Below are positions 21,600 to 35,800 of a stretch of 64,000 bases of DNA, one piece after another. The first letter of the stretch is position 1, and each line of letters starts with the position of its first letter. Position numbers and translations under genes: made by a program. The notes under the pieces are model-generated. The model worked only from the letters and a program-made list of their open reading frames with translations. It searched no databases and had not been told where the DNA came from. Origin of the DNA: Thamnidium elegans (lineage: Eukaryota; Mucoromycota; Mucoromycetes; Mucorales; Mucoraceae); the NCBI GenBank assembly GCA_025201345.1, contig JAIXMG010000030.1, positions 62,001 through 126,000 of the forward strand, read 5' to 3'.

Positions 21600-22416
21600 C
21601 AGTTTTTTTTTTTCGATCTGGGTATATACCTCGTGATTATGTGAACTACTAGCCAACAACAAATGAGGAACATACATTGCAATTTTTACATTATGGCGCA
21701 ATTTTAGCACACAAATACGATTCTATCAAACGATTATTTGCATATGTTCGTTTACTTTTGAATACTATATAAATGTTATTTTACAGTTTATATCATTGTT
21801 CAAAATACAATATATGTGCGCAAATCAATCTATTGTCAACTAAAACACTTTATATTCTAAATAATGCCAAGGTGAAATTCTAAATTTGCTTGTAGCAAGG
21901 ATTAATAGCATTATATATATTAGCATAACTATGTGAGGTTAAAATCAACCCGTTTACACATCCGATAGATTTATATGTCAGCCTTCATTAAGACAGCTAT
22001 CAAATAAATAGGAAGCGCGAGTCAAGTTCCAAAGTTATTTAAAATACATGGCTGTATAATATCATCTTATAGTAAATTACTTGGTTGATTATTAGCTTGT
22101 TAGCATATCTACTAAATAAATTAATTGGATAATAGCTAATAGAGAAGCTAAAGACTACGTAATATTGTCTCGACTTATTCGCCCATTCCCCTTTTTTTCA
22201 TGCCTTTTGTTATACAGTCGTTGTTTGTACGTAAAAAAAAACTCCTACAAATACATCAACGATAATCACACGGTAATGGTTCCTTGTGTATGTCGAGGGA
22301 TAGTAATTCAGAAAATCTTATAGGTTGTCTTATTCGTGACTACGCTTTGTTTCGTTTAAACTGCTGCGTACGATTATGAGCTTAAAAAAACTAACAATCC
22401 TTCCTCTTTTTGTTCA
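21600..22416. other. Upstream region of the F-box/WD40 gene
   Basis: About 800 A+T-rich bases without a credible ORF. The missing 5' exon of the minus-strand gene at 21.25-21.5 kb may lie here. Confidence 0.3.
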
Positions 22417-24130
22417 ATGGAGACTTCTTATAGTAGAAAGCGACCAAGACTGTTAAAAAATAATAAGAAGGACGAAATACGAAAAGATTTTGTAACTACC
22501 GTTTTTTCAAAAGAATTAGTGTTAAATGTATTCAGTTTTTTATCTTCAAAAGATCTAATACAATGTGCAGCAGTCAGCATGGAATGGTCTAGATTAGCCA
22601 ATGACGAAATGGTAAGCATTCTTTTTTCTTTCTTTCTGTTCTTCTATAAACTGAACCTCTTTCCACCCCCAGAATTTTTGTATTTACCGATATTTTATAG
22701 CTTTGGAAACCTTTATTTTATAAACGCTTTCGCGACCCTCTTTTGTTGGAGGACAAAAAATCAAAATTCCATTATCACAGGCGATCTTCTGTTACACGAT
22801 ATAGAGGAAGCTGGAAAGCAAAATATCGAGTACACCATAATTGGCTATTAGGTAAAGATATATATATATATATATATATATATACGAGAGCTGATAGATG
22901 TATCCTTAATTACTGATTAGTTTATATACTTTGATAGGCAATTGTTATATTAACGATATAGAAAATACGTTCGACATTAAGGATAACACCTTACTGGATC
23001 ATCATCAGTTACAATTCTTTCATGACATAATCTTTATTGCTCAAAGCAACAGTTCAGTTATAAATGTATGGAAGTATGTAGAAAATAAAACAACCTTGGA
23101 GTTTTCGCTAGAGTCAACTGAAAGCCGTGGTAATAATGGATATATTACATTTTTGAAATTTACAGAAGGATCAAATAGTAGTTTGGTAGCTGGCTATTCA
23201 AACGGCGGATTTACGGTATGGGACATATCTGGATCTTGCTTTAAAGAATTGAGCATAAAAGAAAGCATAAACTACAGGCCGTCAGATATTACAATCAATG
23301 ATAAGATCACAGCGATCGCTATGGAATATCCCATGATAGTTATTTGTACAGAAAGTATGACATTATCAGTGTTTTACGTCAATAAACATCGTTCATTAGA
23401 TATGGTACACTGTTTACACAATCCAATTGACTGCTCCTCTATCGTGATTAACATAAAAAAGCGTATACCTAAAACGAATGAAAAAAGACAGTCTAATTGT
23501 AAAGAAGATGTGTGGCAAGCAATTGTATGCTTCGGAATGTTTGGTGGCGGCGGCCTAGCAGCATCCGTTGGTATCCAGGTAATTATTGTATACTGTCTAA
23601 GTCGAAAATAAAATCTTAATTACTCTTATCTAAATGTGTAGGAGCTTAACTTATCAAGGAACAGACTGCTTTCATCAAGATATGGATACGCTCTAGATTA
23701 TGCATTTTCCAATGATACTGCAGCGTCATCTGAACAAATCACAGCAATGGCATATGCGCCACCTTTTTTAATTACAGCACATCCAAATAATACCATGAAA
23801 CAATATATTGTTAGAGTAAACGATCATGAACTAGATATATCTTTTAAACGGAAGTTATACGGTCATACATTCAAAGTAGATGTTTTGGCAATAGATGCGG
23901 CTAGAAGAAAGCTAGTAAGCGGCGATAGATCAGGTATTCGAGTTTGGGATTTAGCCAAACATGGAGAATGTCAAGTAGTACTAGGCGCTCACAAAGATCA
24001 GTCAAGTATGACTGAACTGCCTAATCTGCGTATGAACACGCTAGGATTTGATGAAGACAAAATTATAGCTGTCGTTAATACGCTAGATCAATCATTTGTT
24101 CGGTTATGGTCTTTCAACTCGTTAAAATAA
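22417..24130 (+). CDS. F-box and WD40-repeat protein
   Basis: This is a likely substrate receptor of an SCF ubiquitin ligase. Four exons (22417..22611, 22701..22851, 22938..23578, 23642..24130) encode 491 residues. The F-box is at about residues 28-72 (SKELVLNVFSFLSSKDLIQC, AVSMEWSRLANDEMLWKPLF). WD-like blades follow: INVWKY, FTVWDIS and HTFKVDVLAIDAARRKLVSG with GIRVWDLA, ending in FVRLWSF. N-terminal KRPRLLKNNKK is a possible nuclear signal. Intron 2 contains a TA dinucleotide run. The GH/WD signatures are degenerate in the middle, so the number of blades is uncertain (about six or seven). The target is unknown. Confidence 0.85.
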
Positions 24131-24910
24131 TAAAAACTGTACCTTAAAAATATAGTGAGACATTTGCGATGAATCATGTGTGCTCCGGAATGAAAAAAAA
24201 AAAAAAAAAACTTTCATCTCCGAAGACTTTGCGCCGGGCGGGCTTCCTGCCTAGGTTAAAATAACCAAAGTGATTCTTTAACGTATCATCCTCTTTTTCG
24301 TGATTGCCAAAGGTATATATAAGGACGATATATGAACAATGAGAGAGTGGATAGATTATCGTAGATGCGCGCTTTAGATGACAGATGGATGTATTGCCCA
24401 TTTTATGTATTCATGTTTTTCAGTTGAGAAAAAAGTGCAAGATATAAAGGGATTAAACGACCGAATGGATGCAAGTAGTATCAATCCCCATCCATCCTTT
24501 TTATTATCAGTATACAATGCATGAAAGGCTGTATGGAAAATTAATCATGGATGAAAAGATTCGACATATAAAAAAAGAAAAAAAGATACGACAAATAAAT
24601 ATCAACATGGTATCGATCTCATTCAATTCCTAACAATAACATGGACGATTTTATAAATTTATTTCAGATTTTTTTTTTTCAGAAATCAACAATTCAAAAC
24701 AACTGAAAGCTTTGTCATGGAAAGATTGAAGATACAACAACAACTTTCACTAATAACATGCATTGACCATTGAAAACATGATACACATTTGGGTTTTTTT
24801 TTATGCTTGATGTCATTTAAAGGGACACAAACTTTCTTTCTCTCATTGTTCTTTTTTAGATAGTATTAAGGAACTATGTTGCTAATATTTTTTATCCTGT
24901 TATAGCTAAA
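24131..24910. promoter_or_regulatory. Spacer and upstream region of the ribosomal protein L6 gene
   Basis: About 780 bases. The stretch just before the ATG (pyrimidine-rich, ending TGTTATAG) looks like an intron acceptor, so a 5' untranslated intron is plausible, as is common in ribosomal protein genes. Short ORFs on the minus strand here are not convincing. Confidence 0.35.
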
Positions 24911-25675
24911 ATGCCCCACGCACCTAGAAACAGCTTCATTGCTCCTGGCGTTACTCGCTTCTCTCGTTCCGTTGCCTACGCCAAGAAGGCTCAATACAAG
25001 CGTAAGCAAGTTGCTACTGCCCCTGCCGCCAAGAACGTCGCCACTGACAAGTCTGTCGAGGTTAAGGGTGCCAAGAACGGTGCCAAGCGTACCATTCCCG
25101 CTCAAAAGGCTTCTCGTTTCTACCCCGCTGAGGATGTTCCCCAACCTAAGCTCGGTCGTAAGACTGCCAAGAAGACTGCTCTCCGTTCCACCATCACTCC
25201 CGGTACCGTTGTCATTCTCCTTGCCGGTCGTTACCGTGGAAAGCGTGTTGTTGTCTTGAAGCAACTCGATTCTGGTCTCCTCCTCGTCACTGGTCCCTTC
25301 AAGGTCAACGGTGTCCCCATGAGACGTGTCAACCAAGCTTATGTCATTGCCACCTCCACCAAGCTCGATCTCTCTGCCGTCAAGGTAAAAAAAAAAAAAT
25401 GATACAATTATATAATCAATATACTAACAATACAATTCTATTAGATTGACGAGAAGTTCAACGATTGTTACTTCAAGAAGTCTGCCAAGACTGATAAGGC
25501 TTTCCTCGAAGGTGAGACCAAGAAGGCTGCTTTCCCTGCTTCCAAGGCTGCTGACCAAAAGATTGTCGATAAGGCTCTTCTCGAAGTTATCGCCAAGACT
25601 CCTTTCCTCCGTCAATATCTTGTTGCTACCTTCAGCCTCAGCAAGGGTCAATTCCCTCACAACATGAAGTTCTAA
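24911..25675 (+). CDS. RPL6: 60S ribosomal protein L6 (eL6)
   Basis: A structural protein of the large cytosolic ribosomal subunit. Two exons (24911..25384, 25445..25675) encode 234 residues. The eL6 core is unmistakable: [37 protein letters not shown] (the KOW-like SH3 barrel), [20 protein letters not shown] and [20 protein letters not shown]. The C-terminus ends [14 protein letters not shown], as expected. Codons are strongly biased to C-ending forms (AAG, GTC, CTC), like the NAC gene. The intron is 60 bases with a TACTAAC branch site. No anomalies. Confidence 0.96.
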
Positions 25676-26896
25676 GTAATTTTTTTTTGAATTTTTATAT
25701 CAAAATTAAAATAAACGAGAAAGTTTTGTCATGATAAATGCATAAATAAAGCTAAAAAAAAACTTGATCTGTAATTTTTATGTTTTTTTTGTTAAAAAAG
25801 AAAAAGTCTCTGGAAGCAATCGATTTTATCTGTTATAGTAACTGTTACCAAATAGTCATGGTAACGTATGTCCATAGCGACAAATAAACATGGAAACCAT
25901 CGATGTCAGTTTTGTAACCTAGACAACTTGAATTAGTGCGAACCCGAGAAGATATTTACTTGCTAATTTGGTAATATTATAGAGCTCAATGCCTCAGTTG
26001 GCATTACTTTTCAGGAACCAAATATAACATGACTATATGGATTTATCTATTTCGGATGCATTTTTTTCTCAGTAATAGTCTCCGATAAAAAATGCTGTCG
26101 TGAGTTGGTGTGATAACATGGCTTGAAGAATGTGTATGGAGTATTACTACGTTATTAAAATTCAGTAGTAATTCAGTCGAAGAATATGGACTGTTTATGA
26201 AATGTATTTTCTATGATTTCTATGAAACTTGGCTTGCATAAAATACAAACGTAAAAACTGTTTAAACTCATGTAGAACATTTGACACCGATATAATGCAA
26301 GGTGACGGATAGTATTGCAGCGCATATTATTTCTATTGCAATGTAAGCTACGGAGCTAATACCAGTATCCATTTTATTAAGATTAACTAGCCGTTCTTAC
26401 ACCCAATTTATTTTATCCTATCATTATACTAGCCTGCCGTTGCGGTGTATATAAAATGTATACATATTTCGACGAAAATATATACATAGTACAATAGAGT
26501 ACAATGATGAATGACATTTCAGGTCCTCCATGCTGTTTCAGATAGAACAAAAGAAGAATTTACGTATTTTAAGGTTATGCTGACTTCTAGTCCGAAAAAA
26601 AACTACGAAGAACAATCTAGTCCCCTCAAGAAAGTGTGTGCGTGGTATTTTACCTCTGCAGAAACCCAAGTCCGATGGTTATAGTTGGGGCACAAGAGTC
26701 TATTAAAAGAAAGTGGAGGGTAGGGACTCACTTCCAAGTAAATGACATCATTTTTACGATTGGTCCTTTTCTTTAAAAGAAAAAGCCCGACAATAGCCAA
26801 CATAAAGTGAAGGATTTTTTTTTTTTCCTTTTTTTTTTTTTTCATTTTTCCTTTTTCCTTTTTTATATCCCTTTTGTTATACATATATATTAAAAA
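25676..26896. other. Spacer between RPL6 and the aspartic protease
   Basis: About 1.2 kb of A+T-rich DNA with no credible ORF; the minus-strand ORF at 26603..26884 is largely homopolymer-derived. A pyrimidine-rich stretch lies just before the protease start codon. Confidence 0.4.
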
Positions 26897-28259
26897 ATGA
26901 AGATTTTTGCCTTATCCGCTGTTGTAGCAACCGTCCTTGCTACTCTCGCTGAAGCATCAGTTACTAGGTAAACATATTTCGGTGTATATCTACTTGCATA
27001 AAAAGTTCCCGCAAATTAATACAGGGTTCAAAAAAAAAAAAAAAAAAATAGTATTCCTATCAAGAAAGTGACTGAATCACCTTCAGAAAAATTAAACCGT
27101 TATGCTCGTACCGGTGAATATATGTCACAAAAGTACTTTGGTCAACGCCAAAACCAAAAGGGTATCGTATCCTTCCAAGTTAAACCTGATGGCAGTGTTG
27201 AACATGGTGTTCCCATTTCGAACTATATGAATGCTCAGGTAATACAAGTATAGACAAATAAACAAGCTGTCTAAAAAATTAAACCCCATGACTTTTTTTT
27301 TTATGTAGTATTATGGTGATATCGAAATTGGTACTCCACCTCAAACTTTTTCGGTTGTATTTGATACTGGATCTTCTAACCTTTGGGTTCCTTCTACTCA
27401 CTGTAACTCAATCGCTTGTTTCATGCATCGTCGTTATGACTCTGGTCAATCCGAAACATTCAAAGAAAATGGTACTGAATTTGCTATTCAATACGGTACT
27501 GGTTCTTTAGAGGGTTTCATCAGTCAAGATACTCTTCGTGTTGGTGGTATTAAAATCGAAGACCAAGGTTTTGCTGAATCAGTAAAGGAACCTGGATTTA
27601 CATTTGCGTTAGCTCGTTTTGATGGTATCTTTGGTCTTGGTTACGATACTATCTCAGTTAAGCGCACCGTACCTCCCTTTTATCATATGGTAAACAAGGA
27701 TTTAGTTGATGAACAATTATTCTCTTTCTGGTTAAATGATGTTAACAAGGGTGGCGAAGCTGAAGGCGGTGAGCTTGTATTTGGTGGCGTTAATGAGGAC
27801 CATTATACAGGAAACATTACTTGGTCTCCTATTAAGAGAAAGGGTTATTGGGAAATTGACCTTGAGAACATCAAGTTTGGTGGTGATTATATTGATTTAG
27901 ACCCCGTCGGCGCCGCTATCGATACTGGATCTTCTCTCATCATTGCTCCTACTACTATTGCTGATTTAATCAACCACGAAATCGGTGCTGTAAAGAACTG
28001 GGCTGGTCAATACACTGTTGATTGTTCCGTCGTACCTACTCTCCCTGAGTTCTGTTTCGTATTTTCTGGTAAGGACTTTTGTTTAAAGGGTGAAGATTAT
28101 GTACTTAAGGTACAGGATCAATGTATTTCTGGTTTTATGGGTATGGATATCCCTGAGCCTGCTGGTCCTCTTTGGATTATTGGTGATGTCTTCCTTCGTA
28201 AATATTATAGTATTTATGATCTCGGGAACAACAGAGTTGGTCTCGCTAAATCAAAGTAA
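26897..28259 (+). CDS. Vacuolar-type aspartic protease (saccharopepsin/Pep4-like, family A1)
   Basis: A pepsin-family endopeptidase. Three exons (26897..26967, 27052..27238, 27309..28259) give 402 residues: signal peptide (MKIFALSAVVATVLATLAEA), a basic prosegment and the mature bilobal enzyme. The catalytic motifs are FDTGSSNLWVPS (Asp105) and AIDTGSSLI (Asp291). The stretch YYGDIEIGTPPQTFSVVFDT and the near-terminal PLWIIGDVFLRKYYSIYDLG are typical of the Pep4/cathepsin D branch rather than the secreted rhizopuspepsins. Tyr in YGTGSLEG forms the flap. Exon 2 begins after a 20-base A run; an alternative acceptor (ACAG|GG) upstream is less compatible with the frame. Vacuolar location is inferred from similarity only. 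Confidence 0.92.
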
Positions 28260-28333
28260 ACAAAACCGCGGATATAAATTATATTACATCTTTTTTTCTT
28301 TTAATTAAATTGTTCATATATTAAATTTTTTTA

Positions 28334-28817
28334 TTATATTACTCCAACAACTACTGCTACACTAATAACAAATGCTGCTAAATAAGCAGATGGTCTGTAC
28401 ATCGTATTGCTATCACCCGTAGTTTTAGCATGAGCAGAATTCGTATTCTTAGGTTGAATAGAAGCTAATGTCTTACTAGCTTCTGATAATGCACTGTAAG
28501 CAGAGGCTTGATATTGGGAAGGGAGTGAACCAACTTTTCCGGACGCCATCGAAATATAGGACTGTATACCATCTGGATTTCCCATAATACTACTCACAGC
28601 ACCAGCAACATCGGTCGGAATAGCGCCACTTGGCAAATTAATACCACTGGGAAGGGCAGTAGGAATACCAGAAGGGATAGCCGTGGGTACTGCGTTATCG
28701 TAATGTTTATTAGAGCCTAGTAACATGTATATATGTTATTTGAAACTTACATTCTTGTGCTGAAACGACACAAGCGATAGTAGCAACAGAAGCAACGATA
28801 AAACTAGATTTAACCAT
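28334..28817 (-). CDS. Small secreted, probably GPI-anchored protein
   Basis: Two exons on the minus strand (28751..28817, 28334..28716) encode 149 residues. The N-terminus MVKSSFIVASVATIACVVSA is a signal peptide. The middle is low complexity with proline-spaced units (TAIPSGIPTALPSGINLPSG), then a helical segment (ASGKVGSLPSQYQASAYSAL) and a hydrophobic C-terminus (SAYLAAFVISVAVVVGVI) suited to GPI attachment. Only one cysteine is left after the signal peptide, so it is not a CFEM protein. Its stop codon lies 75 bases from that of the aspartic protease (convergent). A TATATAAA element stands about 70 bases upstream (28884..28891). Surface location is inferred; no family is recognised. Confidence 0.8.
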
Positions 28818-29543
28818 ATTGAATAAGAATAATAAAAAAGAGAGAAAGAAAAGTAAATCCTGTCGATCTCCTGGATTTATTTATTTATATATTCAGGAGA
28901 CAACACCGTTTTGTACAACAAACATTACTATGCAGTGGATTTGAATATTACTGATCATTCACGACCAATCAAAGGATGCCTTAAAAAAGCCAAGTATTTG
29001 CTCCCATTCACTTAAAGATATAATAATAAAAAAAAAGAGTAATTTCTTTAACTAAGAAAAGATACATACAGACTTTACTATAACGTATATAAAACGGGGG
29101 TAATGAAGCAATATATAAAATGAGTACTAATTGAACAATTTAATAAATGCTAGCTTGTACTTCTTGTGAAACGATCGAGATGAAAAAGGACCGTTACATA
29201 AATAAAAAATATATATATTTAGTAGAAAGAATGTATAAGGGCTATAATTAAACCAAATGGTATAAAAATACTCTTGCATTCATTAAAAGTTCATCCTGGG
29301 CGTAAACCCTTTGAAGGGGTCGAGTACTGCTTTTTCTCTAAAGCCCGAAACTTCGGTTAGCTATTGTTATAAACGCTTTTTTTTATTTACAATTATATAT
29401 TATTAATATATATAGTTTATATGATCTATTACATATATATATATATATATGCGATCTTTACAAGTATATTCATAGGGAGAGGGGGAGGGAGTATAAATAA
29501 AAGACTACGTAATCTTTTTTGTGTATACGACAAATTGTGATTA
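28818..29543. other. Spacer, upstream of the small GPI protein and downstream of the sulfate permease
   Basis: About 725 bases with no ORF of note. An AT dinucleotide run lies near 29430..29450. Confidence 0.4.
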
Positions 29544-32290
29544 TTATTCGGGAGTGGTTGTAGTTGAATCATTCGCACTTGTTTTTTCTATCTGCGGTGT
29601 CTTGGAATTTTCGTCGTACCATCTCGTGCAAATGGATCGAACAGCAGAGTCTACGTCCCAATGGAAACACGGGTATCGATCAGTAGGAGTGTAATAGTTA
29701 TCTCTTGAATTAATATTACATCCTGCATGCGCATCGGTGGGGAGAGCATTATTTATATTTGCTGTAGTGTTGGTGGGTCCAGACGTTTCTAAATCATAAA
29801 TAAAATTACCAGTGGATTCGAGCCCTGATTTATTATTGACCACAATATGCTTGAGAGGCAGTTTATCATTGGATGGAACCTGATGATTACTAGCAGATTC
29901 CAAGGAAACTAATGAATTATTACCGGAGCTCAAGGAAGATGACATACCGCATCTATCGTTTTGTTCATAAGACCCAAAACCTGCAGTCAACAATAAACTA
30001 CGAACTAACTGGCTTTGAATTCCAGTAAAATGCCATTCGACCGAACTACCAGCATATCGATCTAAGGTCTCCCTTACTATAATCAAATTTTGTAAAGCAG
30101 TAGAATCAACTCGACATACGGCCCCAAAATCGAGAACAAGAGCTTCTAAAACCGGAAACTGTGATGCTGAGAAACTATCGACAGTATTAGAACTATGACT
30201 CCAAGTTTTTTCGCTATTACTTTTATTCATGTCCGCTATATTCCCACAACGTGTCTTCTTTTTGGCTATATGTGTAATGGCTTCTGATATGTGTTCGGCA
30301 TTAGGATACAAGATAGAGTCGCAAAGTCTCAATACGAGCAATCCAGAAGGTAGTTCGGTAATATAACTTTGAAAGTTTGGATCGACTTCGTCCACATAAA
30401 TATAGTGTTTATCCTTATCTGTGGTAATGTCCGTTGTAGTCTTATTTCCTAATTTATCCAAAAACATTTGTTTTGTGGTTTCATCAGCATCCTTTTCTAA
30501 TGTAATTCTAGCTAAAGTTTTGATAGGGGGTCTAGCAAGACGGTAAAGCATGATGAGCATAGAAAGACCTACAGCAGCGTAAATACCTCTTTGGACATCG
30601 ACAAAAATAGTAACAAGAACAGCAGAAATCCAAACAATAAATTCGGCCGTGCTTGCACGCCATAATTCCTTAAGATATTTACTTCCCGAAACTAAATCGG
30701 ATACCGCATGAATAACTACAGCGGCAAGAACTGCATCTGGTATGTAATAAAAAGCAGGTGTAAGAGCGTATAAGGCGAGAACCACAACAGCGCCTGAAAA
30801 TACACCTGCAATAGGAGTTCTTGAACCAGATCTCGCCATAATAGCTGTACGACTAAAAGCTCCTGTAGCGGGGTAACCTCTGTAATTAAAATTAAAGTTA
30901 ATACATATTTTTTTTGCACTAAATAATGCATTGTTTTACCCAAAGAATGCTCCTACAACATTAGCAACACCAATAGCTAAAATTTCTTGGTCTGCATCAA
31001 CTTGGTAATCGTAAATTCTTCCAAAAGATTTAGCGACGGTAATATGCTCCAAGATTAAAATAATAACAATAGAAGGAAGTACACCACCAGCTTCTTGAAG
31101 AATGTCGAAGTGAAGTTTAGGTACTGCCATGTGGTCAAAGCCGGGAGGTACGGATTGGATGACTGAAATAGGACTTACGTTCTTTCCACGATTAATCAAA
31201 AACGAAATAAATGTACCTACAATTACAATAAGACCATTTCGCATGATACCAAATAAAAAGACCGACTTCTTTAATATGGCATTACGACAAGTGAATCGAG
31301 CACAAATAAACTTTACACCATAAAGAAAGACAAGAGAAGATAATCCAAAAGCAACGTCAAGTCGAGTTTGGGGTAAATTAGTTAAAATGTTTCCAAATAT
31401 TTGATAAGGAGCAGCATGTGTTGTCACATTAGGGATTCCAAAAAGTTTAGGCCATTGGCTGAGAACAATAGTGATAGCTGATCCTGTCATATATCCGGCT
31501 ATCGCAGGCTCTGAAATAGTTTAAATTTTTTTTTTAAGTTTTCGATTAGTTTTAATCCAAATCACCTTTTTTTTTTATGTATATATATATAGTGATTTAT
31601 ATCATACCTGGTATAAAATCTACTAACATACCCAGTCTTAATAAGCTGATAATAATACTAATTATTCCAGCGAACAGACCGAGAGTAACAGCTACCTCAG
31701 TAGGCGTGATAGTAGGGTTGATCTTAATCACGGAATTAACAACGGTACTGACGAGTAATGATACCGTAGCTATGTAATAAAATTTTAATATTTATATAAT
31801 TTTCCTGAGGAATGATGGTGAATGTTTCTTACATATAGGGCCAACGCTGATGTCTTTAGATGTACCGAAAAAACAATAAAGAGTAACACCTACGAACGAA
31901 GTACTATAAATGAAAATGTTAGATGGTTGGTATATATAATTTTTATCTGTATGGTACATACTATAAACCGTATTGAGGGTCCAAGTTTGCGATCTTGGCA
32001 TATGCCATGCTTTGAGGGACAATTACTATACCAACTGTCACACCCGCAATAACGTCTTGTATCAGCCACTATATAAGAAAAAATAAAGTAATACATTGAG
32101 TCATTCTGCATTTACCAAGGTACATGTGCATAATATTTACACTGAGATTATATCGATGAATCCATTGAAGTATTGGAAAAATACTAGCGAAATAATTTTT
32201 AAAGAATTTTGGTGACTGAACGAAGAAATTTTTAATCTTTTGTTTGGTGGGAACTACTTGGTAGTCAATCACGATTGAGCCTTCTTTCAT
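29544..32290 (-). CDS. SulP-family sulfate permease with C-terminal STAS domain
   Basis: A plasma-membrane sulfate/proton symporter for sulfur assimilation. Six exons on the minus strand (32141..32290, 31962..32068, 31833..31903, 31608..31769, 30940..31510, 29544..30879) encode 798 residues, normal for fungal SulP. The landmarks are in order: YNLSWLIQDVIAGVTVGIVI, VPQSMAYAKIANLDPQYGLY, GTSKDISVGPI, EPAIAGYMTGSAITIV, GGYPATGAFSRTAIMARSGS, then a long cytosolic tail with a STAS domain (VLEALVLDFGAVCRVDSTAL). A low-complexity insert rich in Ser/Asn follows STAS. The first intron donor is GTAAAT directly after Ser50; a later donor in the same ORF would break the frame. No missing key residues were noticed. 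Substrate is assigned by family. Confidence 0.93.
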
Positions 32291-32790
32291 CTTTTTATTT
32301 TATTTTTATTCAAGAAGTAATAGAATGTATTGTGGTTATAGGCAAGAAGAAAAAAAAAAGAAAAAAAAAAGTAACAGCTTCCATTTTATATCAATTTGGA
32401 AAAAAAAAAAAAAGGGATAAGGTCTGGTGAAAGGGGGTGTTTTTTAAAATGCCAGGAGAATTAAACCTTTTTTTTTTAACATTGTATAAAATAAAGAAAT
32501 CAAATTAGGCAACAAAGGCCTTCATCATTGCATCTTAATTAAAAAAGAAACTAGTCTTGAGAATAGATGCACTTTTATGCAAAGGGAAAAGAGTGGAATA
32601 TATTATTCGTGGTCACAATATAAACGTCCAGCGCTTAATACAACCCTTCTTAATATAATTGTTTACTGCTTCAGTTGAATCATTAATATCATAATAATGG
32701 TAAAAAAAAAACTCTATAGTATTATTTAAACTTTACTGTTAAAAGGACAAACTTAAAGAATAGCGTACGAATTCGTTTCGATTGTAATGA

Positions 32791-32825
<35 letters not shown>

Positions 32826-35800
32826 TCGAAAGTACAATCACAAGTAACACATGATGGAAATATACTAGTTTATAAAGGGAAAAACTAGGCCGTTTGTTCA
32901 AGGCGGTAAAGTACAGAAAACATAATTATCTGTTAGTAAACAATAACTTAAACTTTATTGTGTTTGGATGTAAGATATATTTAGATATTCTGATTAATGT
33001 TTACAAGGTTCTACCGCTGTAGGAGCATATCGGCCTTCTTTTTATCGATATAGCATAAATATACTCTTTTCCCTTTAATGCGTCGCGATACAGTCGTGTA
33101 AACGTTTGTTACTACAATCATATAAATGTTCGTTACTATTTTACACAAATATTAGTACACAATTGGTCGCAGTATTTTCACTTGGTTTACTTGGATTTAT
33201 ATGCAGGGAATAGATTTGATATCTAACTCGGTAAAAGGCCTATTTTCCTTCGTTTTTATTCCGGGACAAACAGTTTTGCTAACTAGAAAAGATATTTAGC
33301 CGATGCATTGTTAGCATAAATTTAATCGTCATGTATACCAGTCATGTAATAATTAGTGGATTACACACGTTTACTCTGCATACCTGTATTTTCCCAGGTG
33401 CATGTTTTATAACAAACAAGGAAGAATACGCACAATCATATCATAGCCTTTTTAACTATTATTTTAGGAGATTCAACGAGGAGTTTAAGGGCAGGTTCAG
33501 GTGGCAAAAGGGATATATAAGTTTATACTAAAAAGCCCACAAAAAAATAAATGAAGAAATATGTTTATTTATTTCTGCATTAAGGATTTTAAAGTGGACA
33601 ACTGCTTTTGAAACACTTCAGTTTAAAATAACCAATAAAATTATTTGATTCTGTGTACTGTTTTTCTTTTGATAGGTCACTAATTCTTTGATTTGAAAGG
33701 CGAACTTTATGTAGTACTGGTATAGATCAATAAATAAAAAATATATTCAATATTTTTTTACTCCATTCTTTAAACATCATTGAAATGATTAAGCCGCTAA
33801 ATAAAGATCGATACACCCGCTAAAAAAAATGGTCTTTAATAATAACAGATAGTATAATTTGGAAAACCACCCAGTGTCGACTTTAAAAACGGTGAGCGTT
33901 GATTGCAAAAAAAAAAAGTTCAGCGGAGCTGACCTATTTTCGTTTAATATTTATCTGATGTTTTTTGTGCTACGATGATGCCACAGTTGAGTTCTCAGCC
34001 CTTTTCATAATACACTCCAATGGTAATATGAATTTTTAACATATGTCAACTATCTTTTTTTACTACTGCTCTTAGAGAGAAAAAGCACATATCATTTTTA
34101 CAATATCAATTATATATGTATGACATTGATACACAATACACATGTGAATATAAGTCAAATACTTTTGTAGATAGTCAGAGCCGCTTAATCTAGAAAACTA
34201 GCGTAGATCTATGAACAGACGGTGGCTACTTGAAACCTAATTACGCTTTCACTATTATTAATGTGATAGATCACCACGTTTTTCTGGCAATAGATGGGAA
34301 AATTGTCCGATTTTGATTAGGTTTTAAAATCAAATTATATGGATACAAATGTCATGCACTGTACATTAAATTCTTTTTTAAAAGTGCGTAGCATAACTGC
34401 ATATATAACCGTGTTTGGCACCGACGCATCCATGTAATTATATGGTACTGGAACAATTTTTTATTTTTAGCTTAATATGTTACTTCGGTTCCTTAAAAAA
34501 TTGTATTCTCTGTATTAGGGTACTTTCATGTGATAAAAGGAAAATATACAATCGAACCGTATTCATCGTTTGTTACTTTGATCTTATCTGGAAAACATGT
34601 AGTGGAACATAGTGCAAATAGATAAATGTTTTCTTATTAAGTTAATTTTGAGTATCTAAGAGTAGTTGCTTGTCGAATGTGTAGTAGTCTACCAATCATA
34701 GTATACTAAATAACACGTACTCATTTTTTATGGAATATTTAATCTGATTATTTAAAAAAAAATCTTGCCGCCTCAATGTAACCATGTTTCTAAGTATAGC
34801 TTGATTTGCTGCGCTTTATATTCATAGGTTATTTTTTCGAAACACAAACCATAACACAATGTTTATTTGTTAATTAGTGCAATTTTCGTATCTAGGTCTT
34901 ACACAAATATCTGCAAGTATTTTTTTTTCGAATTAAAACACTCTCATAAGTCATGTTCTCCATTTTCAATAAGTAGCCACTATAACTATGAATAAGTAAC
35001 AGTTATAAGTTTTAAGTGTACCTATTATAAAACGAGTATTTATAATTTTCATTATTGATAAAAAGGGCTCTTATTCATTAATGAATTATGCAGAAATCAC
35101 TGATAGACTCTGCAGTATACATAGCATAATAGGAAAAAAAAAAGAAAAAAGAGCACATCAAATTTAATTTCCCCTATATAAACATGTTTCAGTAAAATTA
35201 AAGACTTATACTTGTAATAATATATTGCGTAGCATAGTTTGAAGCACAAAATAAAAATAAAATATTGACATAAAATCTTTCACTAATAACGAGATCAGAT
35301 ATTTTTATATTTTTATCTATTTATTCAAGAGCTTTGAGCTAATATAACTAACTTGGTCCGCTAAACGTAAACATAAGCATCCAGTGATCAGAAGGTTCAT
35401 TTCTAGTACACTTTAGTATTGAAGAGAAAAAAAAAGGTCTAGTTTTTAGGATAAAGGCACCTACAATTTGTTTAAAGAAACAATACCAGTTACAGGAAGT
35501 AACAATCATTCCTGTACATAAAACAGCTAGAATATATATATATATATATATATATGTTATTAAGCTAAATAACTCCATACAAACATACATTACTTTTTTT
35601 TCTTCTTCGTAATACTTTAAATTTACATAGCGTATAACTAGATCAGTCATAGTATATTGTAATTGGTCTCCAAGCCAATAGGAATAAAATACGCCGCTAT
35701 TTATGTTTTATTTTTATACTTTCGGTCGTTATATATGCCGTGTAATGAAGTGGGTTTCAAATTCTTCCCAGGTAAAGAGTATTGCCTTTTTAATTTTCAA

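Noticed and set aside
29280..29365. Possible tRNA-like fold in a GC-richer patch between the small GPI gene and the sulfate permease
   Set aside because: No consistent acceptor stem, anticodon loop or TTCGA-type T arm could be drawn. No tRNA was seen anywhere in the window by eye; a covariance-model scan would be decisive.
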